In this document: positions 18,417 through 27,430 of the stretch, one piece after another
How the letters are laid out: each line of letters opens with the position of its first letter
Numbering within the stretch: position 1 is the stretch's first letter
DNA from: Rhizobium sp. CIAT894
Lineage (GTDB): Bacteria; Pseudomonadota; Alphaproteobacteria; Rhizobiales; Rhizobiaceae
Reading direction: 5' to 3'
Length of the DNA stretch: 64,000 nucleotides
NCBI RefSeq assembly: GCF_000172795.2
Contig: NZ_CP020947.1
Coordinates: 1,181,001-1,245,000 of the forward strand
Notes under the pieces: generated by a model
Database searches by the model: none
Told to the model about the DNA's origin: nothing
What the model saw: the letters and a program-made list of their open reading frames with translations, nothing else
Position numbers and translations under genes: made by a program

Positions 18417-18461
18417 CCGCGAAGCGGGAGCAATCGATCCAGTGAATCGATCACTTCGCGG
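18417..18461 (+). repeat. hairpin-forming repeat after the aminotransferase gene
   Basis: CCGCGAAG (18417-18424) pairs with CTTCGCGG (18454-18461), and ATCGAT occurs twice in between, extending the fold. It starts 10 bp after the stop codon and could end the transcript, but the composition looks like a dispersed rhizobial repeat. Further on, 18496-18520 holds CCCGGG-gtcaag-CCCGGG, the same core as the tandem repeats at 45.7 kb. Confidence 0.5.
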
Positions 18462-18577
18462 AATCCAAGTCCCCCCTGCGCCCACCAACACCTTGGCCCG
18501 GGGTCAAGCCCGGGTCTTAATCCGTCTTTTGGATCGGGTTTAGCGGATCGCGGCCGCCCGTCCTTGAAAATAACATC

Positions 18578-18853
18578 TCAGGCCAGATCATCCGCCGCAA
18601 TGTGCTGGACTTCGATAATGCGCTGCAAAGGAAGTTGCGCGATCTGGTTCGCTTCCTCGACACGCTCGGCAGAAGGCGCATCGAAGAGGCAAAAAGACTT
18701 CTCTTCCGATGGCACGAAAGTCGAGCGCAGATACCGGACGGGCTTGCCTTGTTCAGTCATTTCGGCAGTCACGACCTTTGCGCGTGCCGCGGCGGCTGAA
18801 AGCTGCTGCGGAGTGATGCCGGGCAAGTGTCTTTCGACCATATACTGTGGCAT
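18578..18853 (-). CDS. DUF4242-family small protein
   Basis: The 91-residue protein starts MPQYMVERHLPGITPQQL and ends LPLQRIIEVQHI, with RYLRSTFVPSEEKSFCLFDAP in the middle. This is the ferredoxin-like DUF4242 family, one member of which (Streptomyces SCO4226) has been described as nickel-binding. Conserved His 9 and the Cys of SFCLF are present. AAGGAAG precedes the ATG. It is divergent from the TPR-cyclase gene with 86 bp between the two starts; no functional link is shown. Confidence 0.8.
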   Translation of the reverse strand: MPQYMVERHLPGITPQQLSAAAARAKVVTAEMTEQGKPVRYLRSTFVPSEEKSFCLFDAPSAERVEEANQIAQLPLQRIIEVQHIAADDLA

Positions 18854-18939
18854 GATGAGCTTCCTTCTGCATGCTGGATGAAGTTCAACCTCGATGCGCC
18901 TATTTTTTAAGATGATAGCGCCGATTGACGGTAAGAGAA

Positions 18940-20328
18940 ATGAGTATCTACTTCGCCGTAATCTTCACCGACCTCGTCCGCCACTCCGCGGTCTGGAACA
19001 ATGTCTCACGGGATGCGGCAGCGGGGATCATCACGGAATATCGCTACCTGTCGCAGTCCCTTGCCAGCCAGTACGGCAGGCGGCATGAAAATTTCACTGG
19101 GGATGGTCACCTCTTTCTTTTCGAATCCGCCGACGTCGCAGTTCATTTCTCGCTGAAGCTTATCGCGTATTGGAAACAACGCCGCCGGTCCCTGGCCGCA
19201 TCTCAGCACGGGCATGATCTTCCCATCCGGGTGGGCTGCCATTTCGGCGAATGCTACAGGATTGCAGACGACGACGCATGGATTGGCCGGGCCATCAATA
19301 TCGCAAAGCGCGTGGAAGCGAGCGCCGACCCGGACTCGTTATTTATCTCACAGACCATTCTCGAGCTTATCGACCTTCCCGTTTATAATTTCGAGGACGC
19401 TGGAAGTTTCGAGCTCAAAGGCGACTTCCTGCCTTGTCGCCAGCTCTACAGGATGGTGTCCGTCGACCAGGCCGCACTTGCCGCGAGACCGGAGGACAAG
19501 ATGACCGCGGAGGACTGGTTCCTGAGAGGGGTCGGGCTCGGATCGGGTATTGCCGGTGCTGTGGAAGAAGAACTGCGTTGCTATCGCAAGGCCCTGGAAC
19601 TCCGTGCAACATATCCGGAGGCTCACAACAATCTCGGAATTCTTCTGAAAAGGCTAGGTAACGTCGTGGAAGCTGCCGAGCATTACCGGGAGGCGCTCCG
19701 CCTTTGGCCGAATTATCCCGAAGGCCATTATAATTATGCGATCCTCTTGCAGGAAGTGGGCGATATTAGCTGCGCGGAAACGCACTATCGTGATGCCATT
19801 CGTCTTCGTCCCGACTTTGTGGATGCTCGCCTGCGATACGCTGGCCTTCTCGAGGCGAATGACGACCCGGTTGAGACCCACTGCCAATACCGGGAGGTCC
19901 TTCGTCTCCGGCCCGGCTTTGCCGAGGCCAATAACAACTACGGCGTCTTCTTGGAGCGAATGGGAGATACGGCCGACGCAGAAGCCCATTATGTGAGAGC
20001 GCTGGAGCATCAGCCCGATTACGCAGAGGCGCATTACAACTATGCCATGCTGCTCGAACCAGGCGACCTGCGCAGGGCGAAGGAAGAGTACCGTGCAGCT
20101 ATTCGTGCGAGGCCCAACTATGTCGAGGCCCATAACAATCTCGCCGTCCTGCTTCACGAGAACGGGGATTTGCCCGCGGCGGAGCGTCATTACCTCGCCG
20201 CTCTCCAGTTGAAACCGGACGACCCGGGTACGAACTACAATTTGGCTCTGCTCGCTCAGGCAAAAGGCGACGCAGAAACGGCCAGTCGCCATTTCCGGCT
20301 TGCGGAAGAGTTGCGGAGCGGCGGCTAA
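18940..20328 (+). CDS. class III cyclase domain fused to TPR array
   Basis: The 462-residue cytosolic protein has an N-terminal nucleotide cyclase domain (about residues 1-175). Metal Asp residues are in AVIFTDLVRHSA and NFTGDGHLFLF, and the transition-state Asn and Arg are in WIGRAINIAKRVEAS. The substrate-determining Lys of adenylyl cyclases appears to be replaced by Asn, so activity and nucleotide are uncertain. From about residue 185 to the end run seven or more TPRs (AHNNLGILLKRLGNVVEAAE, repeated about every 34 residues), a protein-binding scaffold. The ATG at 18940 follows GGTAAGAG; an in-frame TTG lies 15 bases upstream. Confidence 0.85.
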   Translation: MSIYFAVIFTDLVRHSAVWNNVSRDAAAGIITEYRYLSQSLASQYGRRHENFTGDGHLFLFESADVAVHFSLKLIAYWKQRRRSLAASQHGHDLPIRVGCHFGECYRIADDDAWIGRAINIAKRVEASADPDSLFISQTILELIDLPVYNFEDAGSFELKGDFLPCRQLYRMVSVDQAALAARPEDKMTAEDWFLRGVGLGSGIAGAVEEELRCYRKALELRATYPEAHNNLGILLKRLGNVVEAAEHYREALRLWPNYPEGHYNYAILLQEVGDISCAETHYRDAIRLRPDFVDARLRYAGLLEANDDPVETHCQYREVLRLRPGFAEANNNYGVFLERMGDTADAEAHYVRALEHQPDYAEAHYNYAMLLEPGDLRRAKEEYRAAIRARPNYVEAHNNLAVLLHENGDLPAAERHYLAALQLKPDDPGTNYNLALLAQAKGDAETASRHFRLAEELRSGG

Positions 20329-20587
20329 TGCAGGTCACCTGAGGTAGGGCATTCCCGCACCGATCAATTTATCCACTTGCGATGCTCCGCAATCTATCCA
20401 GCAACAGGGCTGGGCGCGGGAAAGACGCCTCACATCGTCCTGGCTGAAACGAGCCGGCCAATGGGTTCGCTCCCCGTGGGCATCGGTCTCCCACTCGCGC
20501 CGGGCACGGGTCACGGTCCCGATTTGGACAGCGCCCTATCTCTGCTGTGTGAAACAAAGATGACAGCTTTCCGTTTCGTCCTGTGGG

Positions 20588-21172
20588 TCAGAAGTACTCG
20601 TTTCGCCTGTAGAAATTGCCGTAGAGGTGCGTCAGCACCGAATTGGATGCCAGTTTGTCTTCATCGCTGTCGCCATAAACCAGTTTGTGCGGATCGCTTT
20701 CGCAATAAATGACAGCGACGAAATGGTTGTCACCCATGCCGGCGATCCCTGTCGAAACGTCGCGCCCCTCGATGACCGAAAATTTTGTACCGTTCTGTGA
20801 AGAGCCGCTCGCGGCTGCCGCCGCTTCGAAACTCGATTTATTGAAAATGACGTACCATAGCCAAGGATCGAACAAAGGCACGGTAATCATCGTCGCAAAG
20901 CAAACCGGAACAATGATGATAGCAACAAGGCGACTCACCATTCCACGGAGACGACGACGACATAACGCGATAAATGCGCCGATAAACCAGACGAACAGAA
21001 CGCCAACGACAGACAGAAAGAGCAGCGCCCCTCCTAATAGATCGAAGAGCCCTCGTAGCCCATTGGCCGAACCAAGCGGCCAAAAATCCAACGCGAGATG
21101 GTAAGCGGCACACGTGGTGCCAAGACAAGCGGCGATGACCATTCGCCGAACATTCCAAGTGTCTACGGGCAC
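20588..21172 (-). CDS. hypothetical membrane protein
   Basis: The 194-residue product has three likely transmembrane segments in its first 100 residues (MVIAACLGTTCAAYHLALDF, LLGGALLFLSVVGVLFVWF, LVAIIIVPVCFATMITVP). A C-terminal soluble domain of about 80 residues contains GDNHFVAVIYCESDPHKL. The start is GTG at 21172 with a weak ribosome site; an internal ATG at 21142 is the alternative. Local GC is lower than in neighbours, which hints at an acquired gene. No family recognised. Confidence 0.65.
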   Translation of the reverse strand: MPVDTWNVRRMVIAACLGTTCAAYHLALDFWPLGSANGLRGLFDLLGGALLFLSVVGVLFVWFIGAFIALCRRRLRGMVSRLVAIIIVPVCFATMITVPLFDPWLWYVIFNKSSFEAAAAASGSSQNGTKFSVIEGRDVSTGIAGMGDNHFVAVIYCESDPHKLVYGDSDEDKLASNSVLTHLYGNFYRRNEYF

Positions 21173-21302
21173 AACCGACGCACCATCCCGTTGTTTTTCA
21201 TAGTCGAATTGTGTTCAGTGAAGTCGAGGCATTTTTGGGGCAGAGCGGTTCTGCTGCCACTATGTCGCAGTGAAGGGCGACCTCTGATGTAAAATTACCC
21301 CC

Positions 21303-22205
21303 TCACGTCATCCACTTCCGATGCTCGGCAAATCTCTCCGCAAGCAGGTCGATGAACAGCCGCACCTTCGTCGCCAGATGGCTGCGGTTGGGATAGACGG
21401 CGTTGATGTTGAATTCGATCGGCCGGTAGTCCGGCATGATCTTCACCAGCCGTCCTTCGGCGATGTCGTCGAAGACCACGAAGCTCGGCGCCAGGAAAAT
21501 GCCCTGGCCATTCAGTGTCAGGAAGCGCAGCATCTCGGCGCTGTTGGAGATGGCGTTGCCGCCGATCTTGACGCTTTCCTGCCGGCCTTCGCCATCCTCG
21601 AAGCGCCATTCCTCGCCATAGGGATAATAGGCATATTGCAGGCAATTGTGATCGGCGACCTCGGCCGGTCTTTGCGGCATCGGACGGCTGTCGAAATAGG
21701 CCGGCGAGCAGACGAGCATATGGCGCCAGGGCGTCAGCTTGCGGGCGACGAGCGACGAATCCGGCGGCGGCACGGTGCGGATCACCAGATCGTAGCCGTC
21801 CTCGATCATGTCGACCATCCGCTCGCCGACGCTGAAATCGAGCGAGATCGACGGATAGAGCGCCATATATTCGCTGACGACCGGCAGCAGGAAACGCACG
21901 ATCGAACTGCTGGTATAGACCTTCAGCGTGCCGCGCGGCGTGGTGCTGAGCGCGCCGGCCGTCCGGTCCGCCTCGTCGAGTTCGGAGAGGATCTGTGAGG
22001 AGCGTTCATAATAATATTTGCCGGTTTCCGTCAGGCTGACCTTGCGCGTCGTGCGGTTGAGGAGGCGCACGCCGAGCCGGTCCTCCAGCGATTGCACATG
22101 ATTGCCCACCATAGTGACCGACATGTTGAGCCGTCGCGCGGCGGCGGAAAAACCGCCGCATTCCACCACCCGGCCAAAGACGGCAAGGCTTGTCAGTCGA
22201 TCCAT
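21303..22205 (-). CDS. LysR-family transcriptional regulator
   Basis: The 300-residue protein has the LysR winged HTH at residues 1-60 (MDRLTSLAVFGRVVECGGFS, then LEDRLGVRLLNRTTRKVSLT) and an effector domain thereafter, close to the CrgA/PecT subgroup. It is divergent from the efflux operon beginning at 22342, with 136 bp between, the usual arrangement for a LysR regulator that controls its neighbour. Inferred target: the EmrAB-like pump and cyclase. Confidence 0.92.
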   Translation of the reverse strand: MDRLTSLAVFGRVVECGGFSAAARRLNMSVTMVGNHVQSLEDRLGVRLLNRTTRKVSLTETGKYYYERSSQILSELDEADRTAGALSTTPRGTLKVYTSSSIVRFLLPVVSEYMALYPSISLDFSVGERMVDMIEDGYDLVIRTVPPPDSSLVARKLTPWRHMLVCSPAYFDSRPMPQRPAEVADHNCLQYAYYPYGEEWRFEDGEGRQESVKIGGNAISNSAEMLRFLTLNGQGIFLAPSFVVFDDIAEGRLVKIMPDYRPIEFNINAVYPNRSHLATKVRLFIDLLAERFAEHRKWMT

Positions 22206-22341
22206 ATTGCCCTCGGATTATCCGCTGAGAGTTGATGATCCTTCCCGATATAAGCAGATTATCACAATGAACGGCAGGGTGCATTTTCCCTTCAATCGAA
22301 CAGGCCTCTGAAACGGAGGCCGGCATTGAAGGAGAAGCACG

Positions 22342-23556
22342 ATGGTTGAGTTGCCCCGCAAGGACGTTTTCGACACCGCCCGGCAGGTTGATGCCGCACC
22401 TGCGGCCGAAGCGCCGACCGCCCCGGTGGCAGAAGCGCCCGTCGTCGGGGTCCCGGCCGCGGAAGCCCAGGCAAGGACCGGCCGCAGGACCGTCAAGCGT
22501 GCGGTCATTGCCGCAGCACTGCTTGCCGGCGTCGTCCTGTCGGGCGATTTCGGCTATCGCTATTGGACGGTCGGCCGCTTCATCGAATCCACCGACGATG
22601 CCTATGTGAAGGCCGATTACACCACGGTCGCCCCGAAGGTTGCCGGCTATATCAAGCAGGTACTGGTCAACGACAATGATACGGTCAAAGCAGGCCAGGT
22701 TCTCGCCCGCATCGACGACCGCGATTTCCAGGCAGCCCTTGCGCAGGCGAGGGCCGATCTCAAGGCGGCGGAAGCCGCCATCACCAATATCGACGCTCAG
22801 ATCGCCCTGCAGCAGTCGGTGATCGAGCAGGCGAGGGCGACGATCGGTGCCTCGCAGGCCTCGCTGGATTTTGCCGTTTCCGATGCCGCCCGCTCGGCCC
22901 GGCTCATCACCAGCGGCGCCGGCACGCAATCCCGTGCCGAACAGACTCAGTCGGCCCGCGACCAGGCCGCCGCCGCCGTCGAGCGCGACTGGGCAGCCCT
23001 TGTGGCGGCCGAGAATAAGGTGCCGGTTCTTCAGACCCAGCGCGAACAGACGGTTGCCCAGCGCGACCGCGCGGCAGCCGCCGCCCAGCAGGCCGAACTC
23101 AACCTCTCCTATACTTACATCGTCGCCGCCGTCGACGGCACGGTCGGCGCCCGCTCGATCCGCGTCGGCCAATACGTCACCTCGGGCACGCAGCTGATGG
23201 CGGTCGTGCCGCTGCATGCGGTCTATGTCGTCGCCAATTTCAAGGAAACGCAGCTGACTTATGTCCGTCCCGGCCAGCCGGTCGAGATCAAGATCGACAG
23301 CTTTCCCGATATGTCGATCAAGGGTCATGTCGACAGCGTTTCGCCGGCGAGCGGCCTCGAATTCTCGCTGCTGCCGCCGGACAATGCCACCGGCAATTTC
23401 ACCAAGATCGTCCAGCGCATCCCCGTCAAGATCGTCATCGACGACGAGGCTCTGAGCGGCCTGTTGCGCTCCGGCATGTCGGTCGAACCCGAAATCGATA
23501 CCAAGGCCGCGCAGACCTCTGCGGCCGAGGAAGGATTATCCCGGCACGCCGGATAA
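22342..23556 (+). CDS. EmrA/HlyD-type membrane fusion protein
   Basis: The 404-residue periplasmic adaptor has an Ala/Pro-rich cytoplasmic N-terminus, one transmembrane segment at about residues 53-70 (AVIAAALLAGVVLSGDFGY) and then the HlyD domain (STDDAYVKADYTTVAPKVAG). A long alpha-hairpin with coiled-coil pattern lies around residues 125-250, and a beta-barrel at the end (RPGQPVEIKIDSFPD). It should link the DHA2 pump to an outer-membrane channel. GAAGGAGAAGC precedes the ATG. First gene of an operon with 23655 and 25287. Confidence 0.92.
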   Translation: MVELPRKDVFDTARQVDAAPAAEAPTAPVAEAPVVGVPAAEAQARTGRRTVKRAVIAAALLAGVVLSGDFGYRYWTVGRFIESTDDAYVKADYTTVAPKVAGYIKQVLVNDNDTVKAGQVLARIDDRDFQAALAQARADLKAAEAAITNIDAQIALQQSVIEQARATIGASQASLDFAVSDAARSARLITSGAGTQSRAEQTQSARDQAAAAVERDWAALVAAENKVPVLQTQREQTVAQRDRAAAAAQQAELNLSYTYIVAAVDGTVGARSIRVGQYVTSGTQLMAVVPLHAVYVVANFKETQLTYVRPGQPVEIKIDSFPDMSIKGHVDSVSPASGLEFSLLPPDNATGNFTKIVQRIPVKIVIDDEALSGLLRSGMSVEPEIDTKAAQTSAAEEGLSRHAG

Positions 23557-23654
23557 TTCTTCCGCCCTTTCCCGAATGATCACGATCATTCTCCAATGAT
23601 CACCCGAACCCCGTCATGAGAAGGTTTTCCGTGAGAACCGGAAAGAGATCAGCC

Positions 23655-25268
23655 ATGGCCACTCTTCAGATCGCTGCAAACAGCAACTCGCGTCCCGCCG
23701 CGGCGGCGCCCGCCCAATCCGCCGCCATCAGCCCGCTGCGCATGTGGACAGCCGTCATCGGCTCCACGCTCGGCGCCTTCATGGCGGTCCTCAATATCCA
23801 GATCGTCAACGCCTCGCTTGCCGATATCCAGGGCGCCATCGGCGCCGGCACGGATGACGGCGGCTGGATCTCGACCTCCTATCTGATCGCCGAGATCGTC
23901 GTCATTCCGCTCAGCGCCTGGCTGGCGCGGGTCTTTTCTCTCCGCAACTATCTGCTCGCCAACGCCATCCTCTTCCTCGTCTTTTCGGTCGCCTGTGCTT
24001 TTGCCGCCAATCTGCAGCAGATGATCATCCTGCGCGCCATTCAGGGCTTTTCCGGCGGCGTGCTGATCCCGATGGCCTTCACCATCATCATCACGCTGCT
24101 GCCCAAGGCCAAGCAGCCGATCGGCCTTGCCCTCTTTGCCCTGTCGGCCACCTTCGCGCCGGCCATCGGCCCGACGATCGGCGGTTATCTCACCGAGAAC
24201 TGGGGCTGGGAATATATCTTCTACGTCAATCTGGTGCCGGGCGCGCTGATGGTCGGCATGCTCTTTGCCTCGCTCGACCGGGCGCCGATGAACCTGAGGC
24301 TGCTTGCCAAGGGCGACTGGCCTGGAATCGTCACCATGGCGATCGGCCTGGCAGCACTTCAGACCGTGCTGGAAGAGGGTAACAAGGAAGACTGGTTCGG
24401 CTCGGATTTCATCCTCCGCCTGTCTGTTGTCGCCGCCGTCTCGCTGACCTTGTTCATCGTCATCGAGCTGAAGACCGCCCATCCGCTGCTGAACCTGCGA
24501 CTGCTGGTGCGGCGCAATTTCGGCTTCGGCATCGCAGCGAACTTCCTGCTCGGCATTGCGCTTTACGGGTCGGTCTTCGTGCTGCCGATCTATCTCACCC
24601 GCATCCAGGGCTATAATTCCGAGCAGATCGGCATGGTTCTGGCCTGGACCGGCATTCCGCAGCTGCTGCTGATCCCGCTGGTGCCGCGCCTGATGAAGCG
24701 TTTCGACGTCCGCCTGCTGATCGCCGTCGGTTTTGCGCTCTTTGCCGCCTCGAATTTCATGAATGTGCATATGACCGGCGATTATGCGAGCGACCAGCTG
24801 TTCTGGCCGAACATCGTCCGCGCCATCGGCCAGGCGCTGGTCTTCACGCCGCTCTCGGCGATCGCCACGGCGGGCATCGAGCAGGAGAATGCGGGTTCGG
24901 CGTCCGCCCTCTTCAACATGATGCGCAATCTCGGCGGCGCCGTCGGCATCGCCTCGCTGCAGACCTTCCTGTCGAAGCGCGAACAGTTCCACTCGAATAT
25001 CCTGACCAATTCGGTCTCGGTTTTCGAGGAAGCCACGCGCGATCGCATTGCCAGGCTGACGGCCTATTTCATGAGCCACGGTGTCAGCGATCAGGCGCTC
25101 GCCGGCCACAAGGCCATCGTCGCCATCGCGCTCAAAATCCGTAAACAGGCCAATATCATGGCCTTCAGCGACACCTTCTTCCTGCTCGGCGTCGCCCTCG
25201 TCGTTGCCCTGCTCGCAAGCCTGCTTCTCAAAAAGCCCGGTCAAATCTCCGGCGGCGGCGCCCATTAA
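23655..25268 (+). CDS. EmrB/QacA-type DHA2 efflux pump
   Basis: The 537-residue major facilitator has about 14 transmembrane segments. Early motifs are GSTLGAFMAVLNIQIVNASL (segment 1) and GWISTSYLIAEIVVIPLSAW; APAIGPTIGGYLTENWGWEY matches the antiporter motif. It should export hydrophobic toxic compounds by proton antiport together with the preceding fusion protein. The ATG at 23655 is preferred to the one at 23616, because it lies closer to the first membrane segment and has GAAAGAG upstream. The next gene, a cyclase, starts 18 bp after its stop. Confidence 0.92.
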   Translation: MATLQIAANSNSRPAAAAPAQSAAISPLRMWTAVIGSTLGAFMAVLNIQIVNASLADIQGAIGAGTDDGGWISTSYLIAEIVVIPLSAWLARVFSLRNYLLANAILFLVFSVACAFAANLQQMIILRAIQGFSGGVLIPMAFTIIITLLPKAKQPIGLALFALSATFAPAIGPTIGGYLTENWGWEYIFYVNLVPGALMVGMLFASLDRAPMNLRLLAKGDWPGIVTMAIGLAALQTVLEEGNKEDWFGSDFILRLSVVAAVSLTLFIVIELKTAHPLLNLRLLVRRNFGFGIAANFLLGIALYGSVFVLPIYLTRIQGYNSEQIGMVLAWTGIPQLLLIPLVPRLMKRFDVRLLIAVGFALFAASNFMNVHMTGDYASDQLFWPNIVRAIGQALVFTPLSAIATAGIEQENAGSASALFNMMRNLGGAVGIASLQTFLSKREQFHSNILTNSVSVFEEATRDRIARLTAYFMSHGVSDQALAGHKAIVAIALKIRKQANIMAFSDTFFLLGVALVVALLASLLLKKPGQISGGGAH

Positions 25269-25286
25269 ATGCAGGAGGAGATAGCC

Positions 25287-26471
25287 ATGACGACTGCGAT
25301 CCCTCAGCCAAAGGCGGCCGGCAATGCAGTCAGCACCGGCGCGCTGCTCTCGGTCATCGAATGGCTTTCCGGTGACGAATGCCACGCGCTCGACGAAGCA
25401 GGCCTCGTCTCCGGCCTCGGCCGCAGGCTTCAGGCCCTCGGCCTGCCGGTCGACCGGCTGACCCTGCATCTGATGACGCTGCATCCCGAGCTTATCGGCC
25501 GCACCGTCGCCTGGGCGCCGGGCGAGCCGGTGGAGATCCACGATCGGGAACACGGCGCCCGGGTCGCCATATCAAACACGCCGCTGCGCAAGGTGATGGA
25601 AACCCGCGAGCCGCTGGTCGTCGGCATCAGTGAAAGCGCCCATGGCCGCTGGCAGCATATCGATGTCTTTGCCGATCGCGGCCTGATGCAACTCGTGATC
25701 GCGCCGCTCTGCAATGTCGACGGCCCGGTCAGCGCCGCCGTCTTCGCCACCAGGCGGCCGGGCGGCTTCACGGCAGCCGAGCAGCAACTGATCGAGCGCA
25801 TCCTGCCGGCGCTGCGCAACGCCAGCGAGCTGCGCATCCTGCGCCAGGTCGAGCTCAGCCTGCTCGATACCTATATCGGCCCGCTGACGGCAAGCCGGAT
25901 TCTGGCCGGCCGCATCCGCCGGGACGAGGTAGAATCGATGCAGGCGGCCCTGCTGCTCTGCGATCTCAGAGGCTTCACCGAACTGTCGAACCGGCTGCCC
26001 GGCAGCACCGTGCTCGGCCTGCTCAATGCCTATTTCGACAGGATCGTCCCGGCGATCACCCGCGAGGGCGGCGAACTCTTGAAATTCATGGGCGATGCCG
26101 TGCTCGCCTTCTTCCCGGGTTACGATGCCACCCATTCCTGCGGCGCCGCTCTCGCCTCGGCCCGTGCCATCCTCCATGAGATCGATCATTTCCGGTATGA
26201 AGGCATCGGCGTGAAGGCCGGCATCGCCCTGCATTATGGTGAGGTCAGCTACGGCAATATCGGCTCCGGCCTCCGCCTCGACTTCACCCTGATCGGCCGC
26301 GACGTCAATCTCGTCAGCCGCATCCAGGCCGCCTGCAGCGAGTTGGGCGAGCCCTTGCTGATGTCGGCACCCTTCCGCGAAGAGGCCGGGGCAGGGGATA
26401 CCATCTCCGCCGGGGCGCATCGGCTGAAGGGTTTTGCCGAGCCGGCGGAGTTGTTTACGATCGCAAGGTAG
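25287..26471 (+). CDS. class III adenylate/guanylate cyclase with GAF-like N-terminal domain
   Basis: The 394-residue protein has a sensor-like N-terminal half (about residues 1-195; the stretch GLMQLVIAPLCNVDGPVSAA fits a GAF-like fold) and a C-terminal class III cyclase domain (about 205-385). Catalytic signs are complete: metal Asp in LLCDLRGFTELS and KFMGDAVLAFF, purine-selecting Lys in the same motif and Asp in LDFTLIGRDVN, with VNLVSRIQ holding the Asn and Arg. This favours cAMP production. AGGAGGAG precedes the ATG at 25287. It is the third gene of the efflux operon, an unusual partner for a drug pump. Confidence 0.9.
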   Translation: MTTAIPQPKAAGNAVSTGALLSVIEWLSGDECHALDEAGLVSGLGRRLQALGLPVDRLTLHLMTLHPELIGRTVAWAPGEPVEIHDREHGARVAISNTPLRKVMETREPLVVGISESAHGRWQHIDVFADRGLMQLVIAPLCNVDGPVSAAVFATRRPGGFTAAEQQLIERILPALRNASELRILRQVELSLLDTYIGPLTASRILAGRIRRDEVESMQAALLLCDLRGFTELSNRLPGSTVLGLLNAYFDRIVPAITREGGELLKFMGDAVLAFFPGYDATHSCGAALASARAILHEIDHFRYEGIGVKAGIALHYGEVSYGNIGSGLRLDFTLIGRDVNLVSRIQAACSELGEPLLMSAPFREEAGAGDTISAGAHRLKGFAEPAELFTIAR

Positions 26472-26480
26472 GTGCCGGTA

Positions 26481-26516
26481 GCACCCCCCTCTGCCGGGCA
26501 GGGCAGAGGGGGGTGC
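26481..26516. repeat. 15-bp-stem hairpin repeat after the efflux operon
   Basis: GCACCCCCCTCTGCC (26481-26495) and its exact reverse complement (26502-26516) flank a 6-base loop. The same CCCCCCTCTGCC / GGCAGAGGGGGG core forms the outer ends of the large inverted repeat at 52.6-52.8 kb. It starts 9 bp after the cyclase stop and may terminate the operon. Confidence 0.65.
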
Positions 26517-26587
26517 CACACACCTTACCCTTCTCGCATCTTTCCGCCATAGTGCCCCGCGAACCCCACAACACCGAGGAGAATCCC

Positions 26588-27421
26588 ATGACCGTGCTGT
26601 CCGATGAACAAGGCGAAATCATCCGTGAGCTGGGCGTTGCCGCTGATATCGATCCCGAGCGTGAGATCGAGCGGCGAACCGAATTCCTCAAGGATTATCT
26701 CGTGGCGTCGGGCATGCGCGGCTATGTCCTCGGCATCAGCGGCGGCGTCGATTCGCTGACGGCGGCACTGATTGCCCAGAAGGCGGTGCGCGAACTGCGG
26801 GCCAGCGGCCATGCGGCGGAATTCATTGCCGTGCGGCTTCCCTACGGCATCCAGGCGGATGAGGCCGATGCGGCGAGGGCGCTTGAAACGATCGGTGCCG
26901 ATCGCACGATGGTGGTCAACATCAAGGCGGCGGCGGATGCGATGCTGGCCGCCACTCGGAACGGCGGCCTCGCATTTGCCGATGCCGGCCGGCAGGATTT
27001 CATCCTCGGCAACATCAAGGCCCGCCAGCGCATGATCGCCCAGTTTGCGCTCGCCGGCGCGCTCGGCGGCCTGGTGATCGGCACCGACCACGCCGCCGAG
27101 GCGGTCATGGGCTTCTTCACCAAATTCGGCGATGGCGCCGCCGATATCCTGCCGCTCGCCGGCCTCAACAAGCGCCGCGTGCGCCTGCTCGCCAAGCGGC
27201 TCGGCGCTCCTGATGAGCTGGTGTTCAAGGTGCCCACCGCCGATCTCGAGGATCAGCGGCCACTGCGCCCCGACGAGGAGGCCTATGGTGTCAGCTACGA
27301 CGAGATCGACGATTTCCTCGAAGGCAAGCCGGTCGGCGAGATCGCCCGCCGCCGCATCCTCGCCGCCTATCGGGCGACCGCCCACAAGCGCGCTCTGCCG
27401 GTGGCCGTCAACGCGCTCTGA
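26588..27421 (+). CDS. nadE: NAD synthetase, ammonia-dependent
   Basis: The 277-residue product has the ATP pyrophosphatase P-loop SGGVDSLTAAL at about residue 50, the NAD-binding GNIKARQRMIAQFALA and VIGTDHAAEAVMGFFTKFGD, all conserved in NadE. No glutaminase domain is present, so it uses free ammonia to convert deamido-NAD to NAD. GAGGAGAATC precedes the ATG at 26588; the frame is open upstream but without a ribosome site. It lies alone between the efflux operon and the convergent GST gene, 9 bp apart. Confidence 0.93.
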   Translation: MTVLSDEQGEIIRELGVAADIDPEREIERRTEFLKDYLVASGMRGYVLGISGGVDSLTAALIAQKAVRELRASGHAAEFIAVRLPYGIQADEADAARALETIGADRTMVVNIKAAADAMLAATRNGGLAFADAGRQDFILGNIKARQRMIAQFALAGALGGLVIGTDHAAEAVMGFFTKFGDGAADILPLAGLNKRRVRLLAKRLGAPDELVFKVPTADLEDQRPLRPDEEAYGVSYDEIDDFLEGKPVGEIARRRILAAYRATAHKRALPVAVNAL

Positions 27422-27430
27422 GGGACACGC

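Noticed and set aside
18470..18492. CGCCCACCA at the end of a structured stretch, reminiscent of a tRNA or tmRNA 3' end
   Set aside because: No acceptor stem, anticodon arm or T-loop (GTTCGA) could be built around it; the upstream fold is the repeat hairpin.
23649..25553. A 634-residue open frame on the minus strand opposite the DHA2 pump gene
   Set aside because: It is rich in Gly, Arg, Asp and Gln with no motif, and it covers the well-supported pump in antisense; such frames arise from high-GC codon bias.
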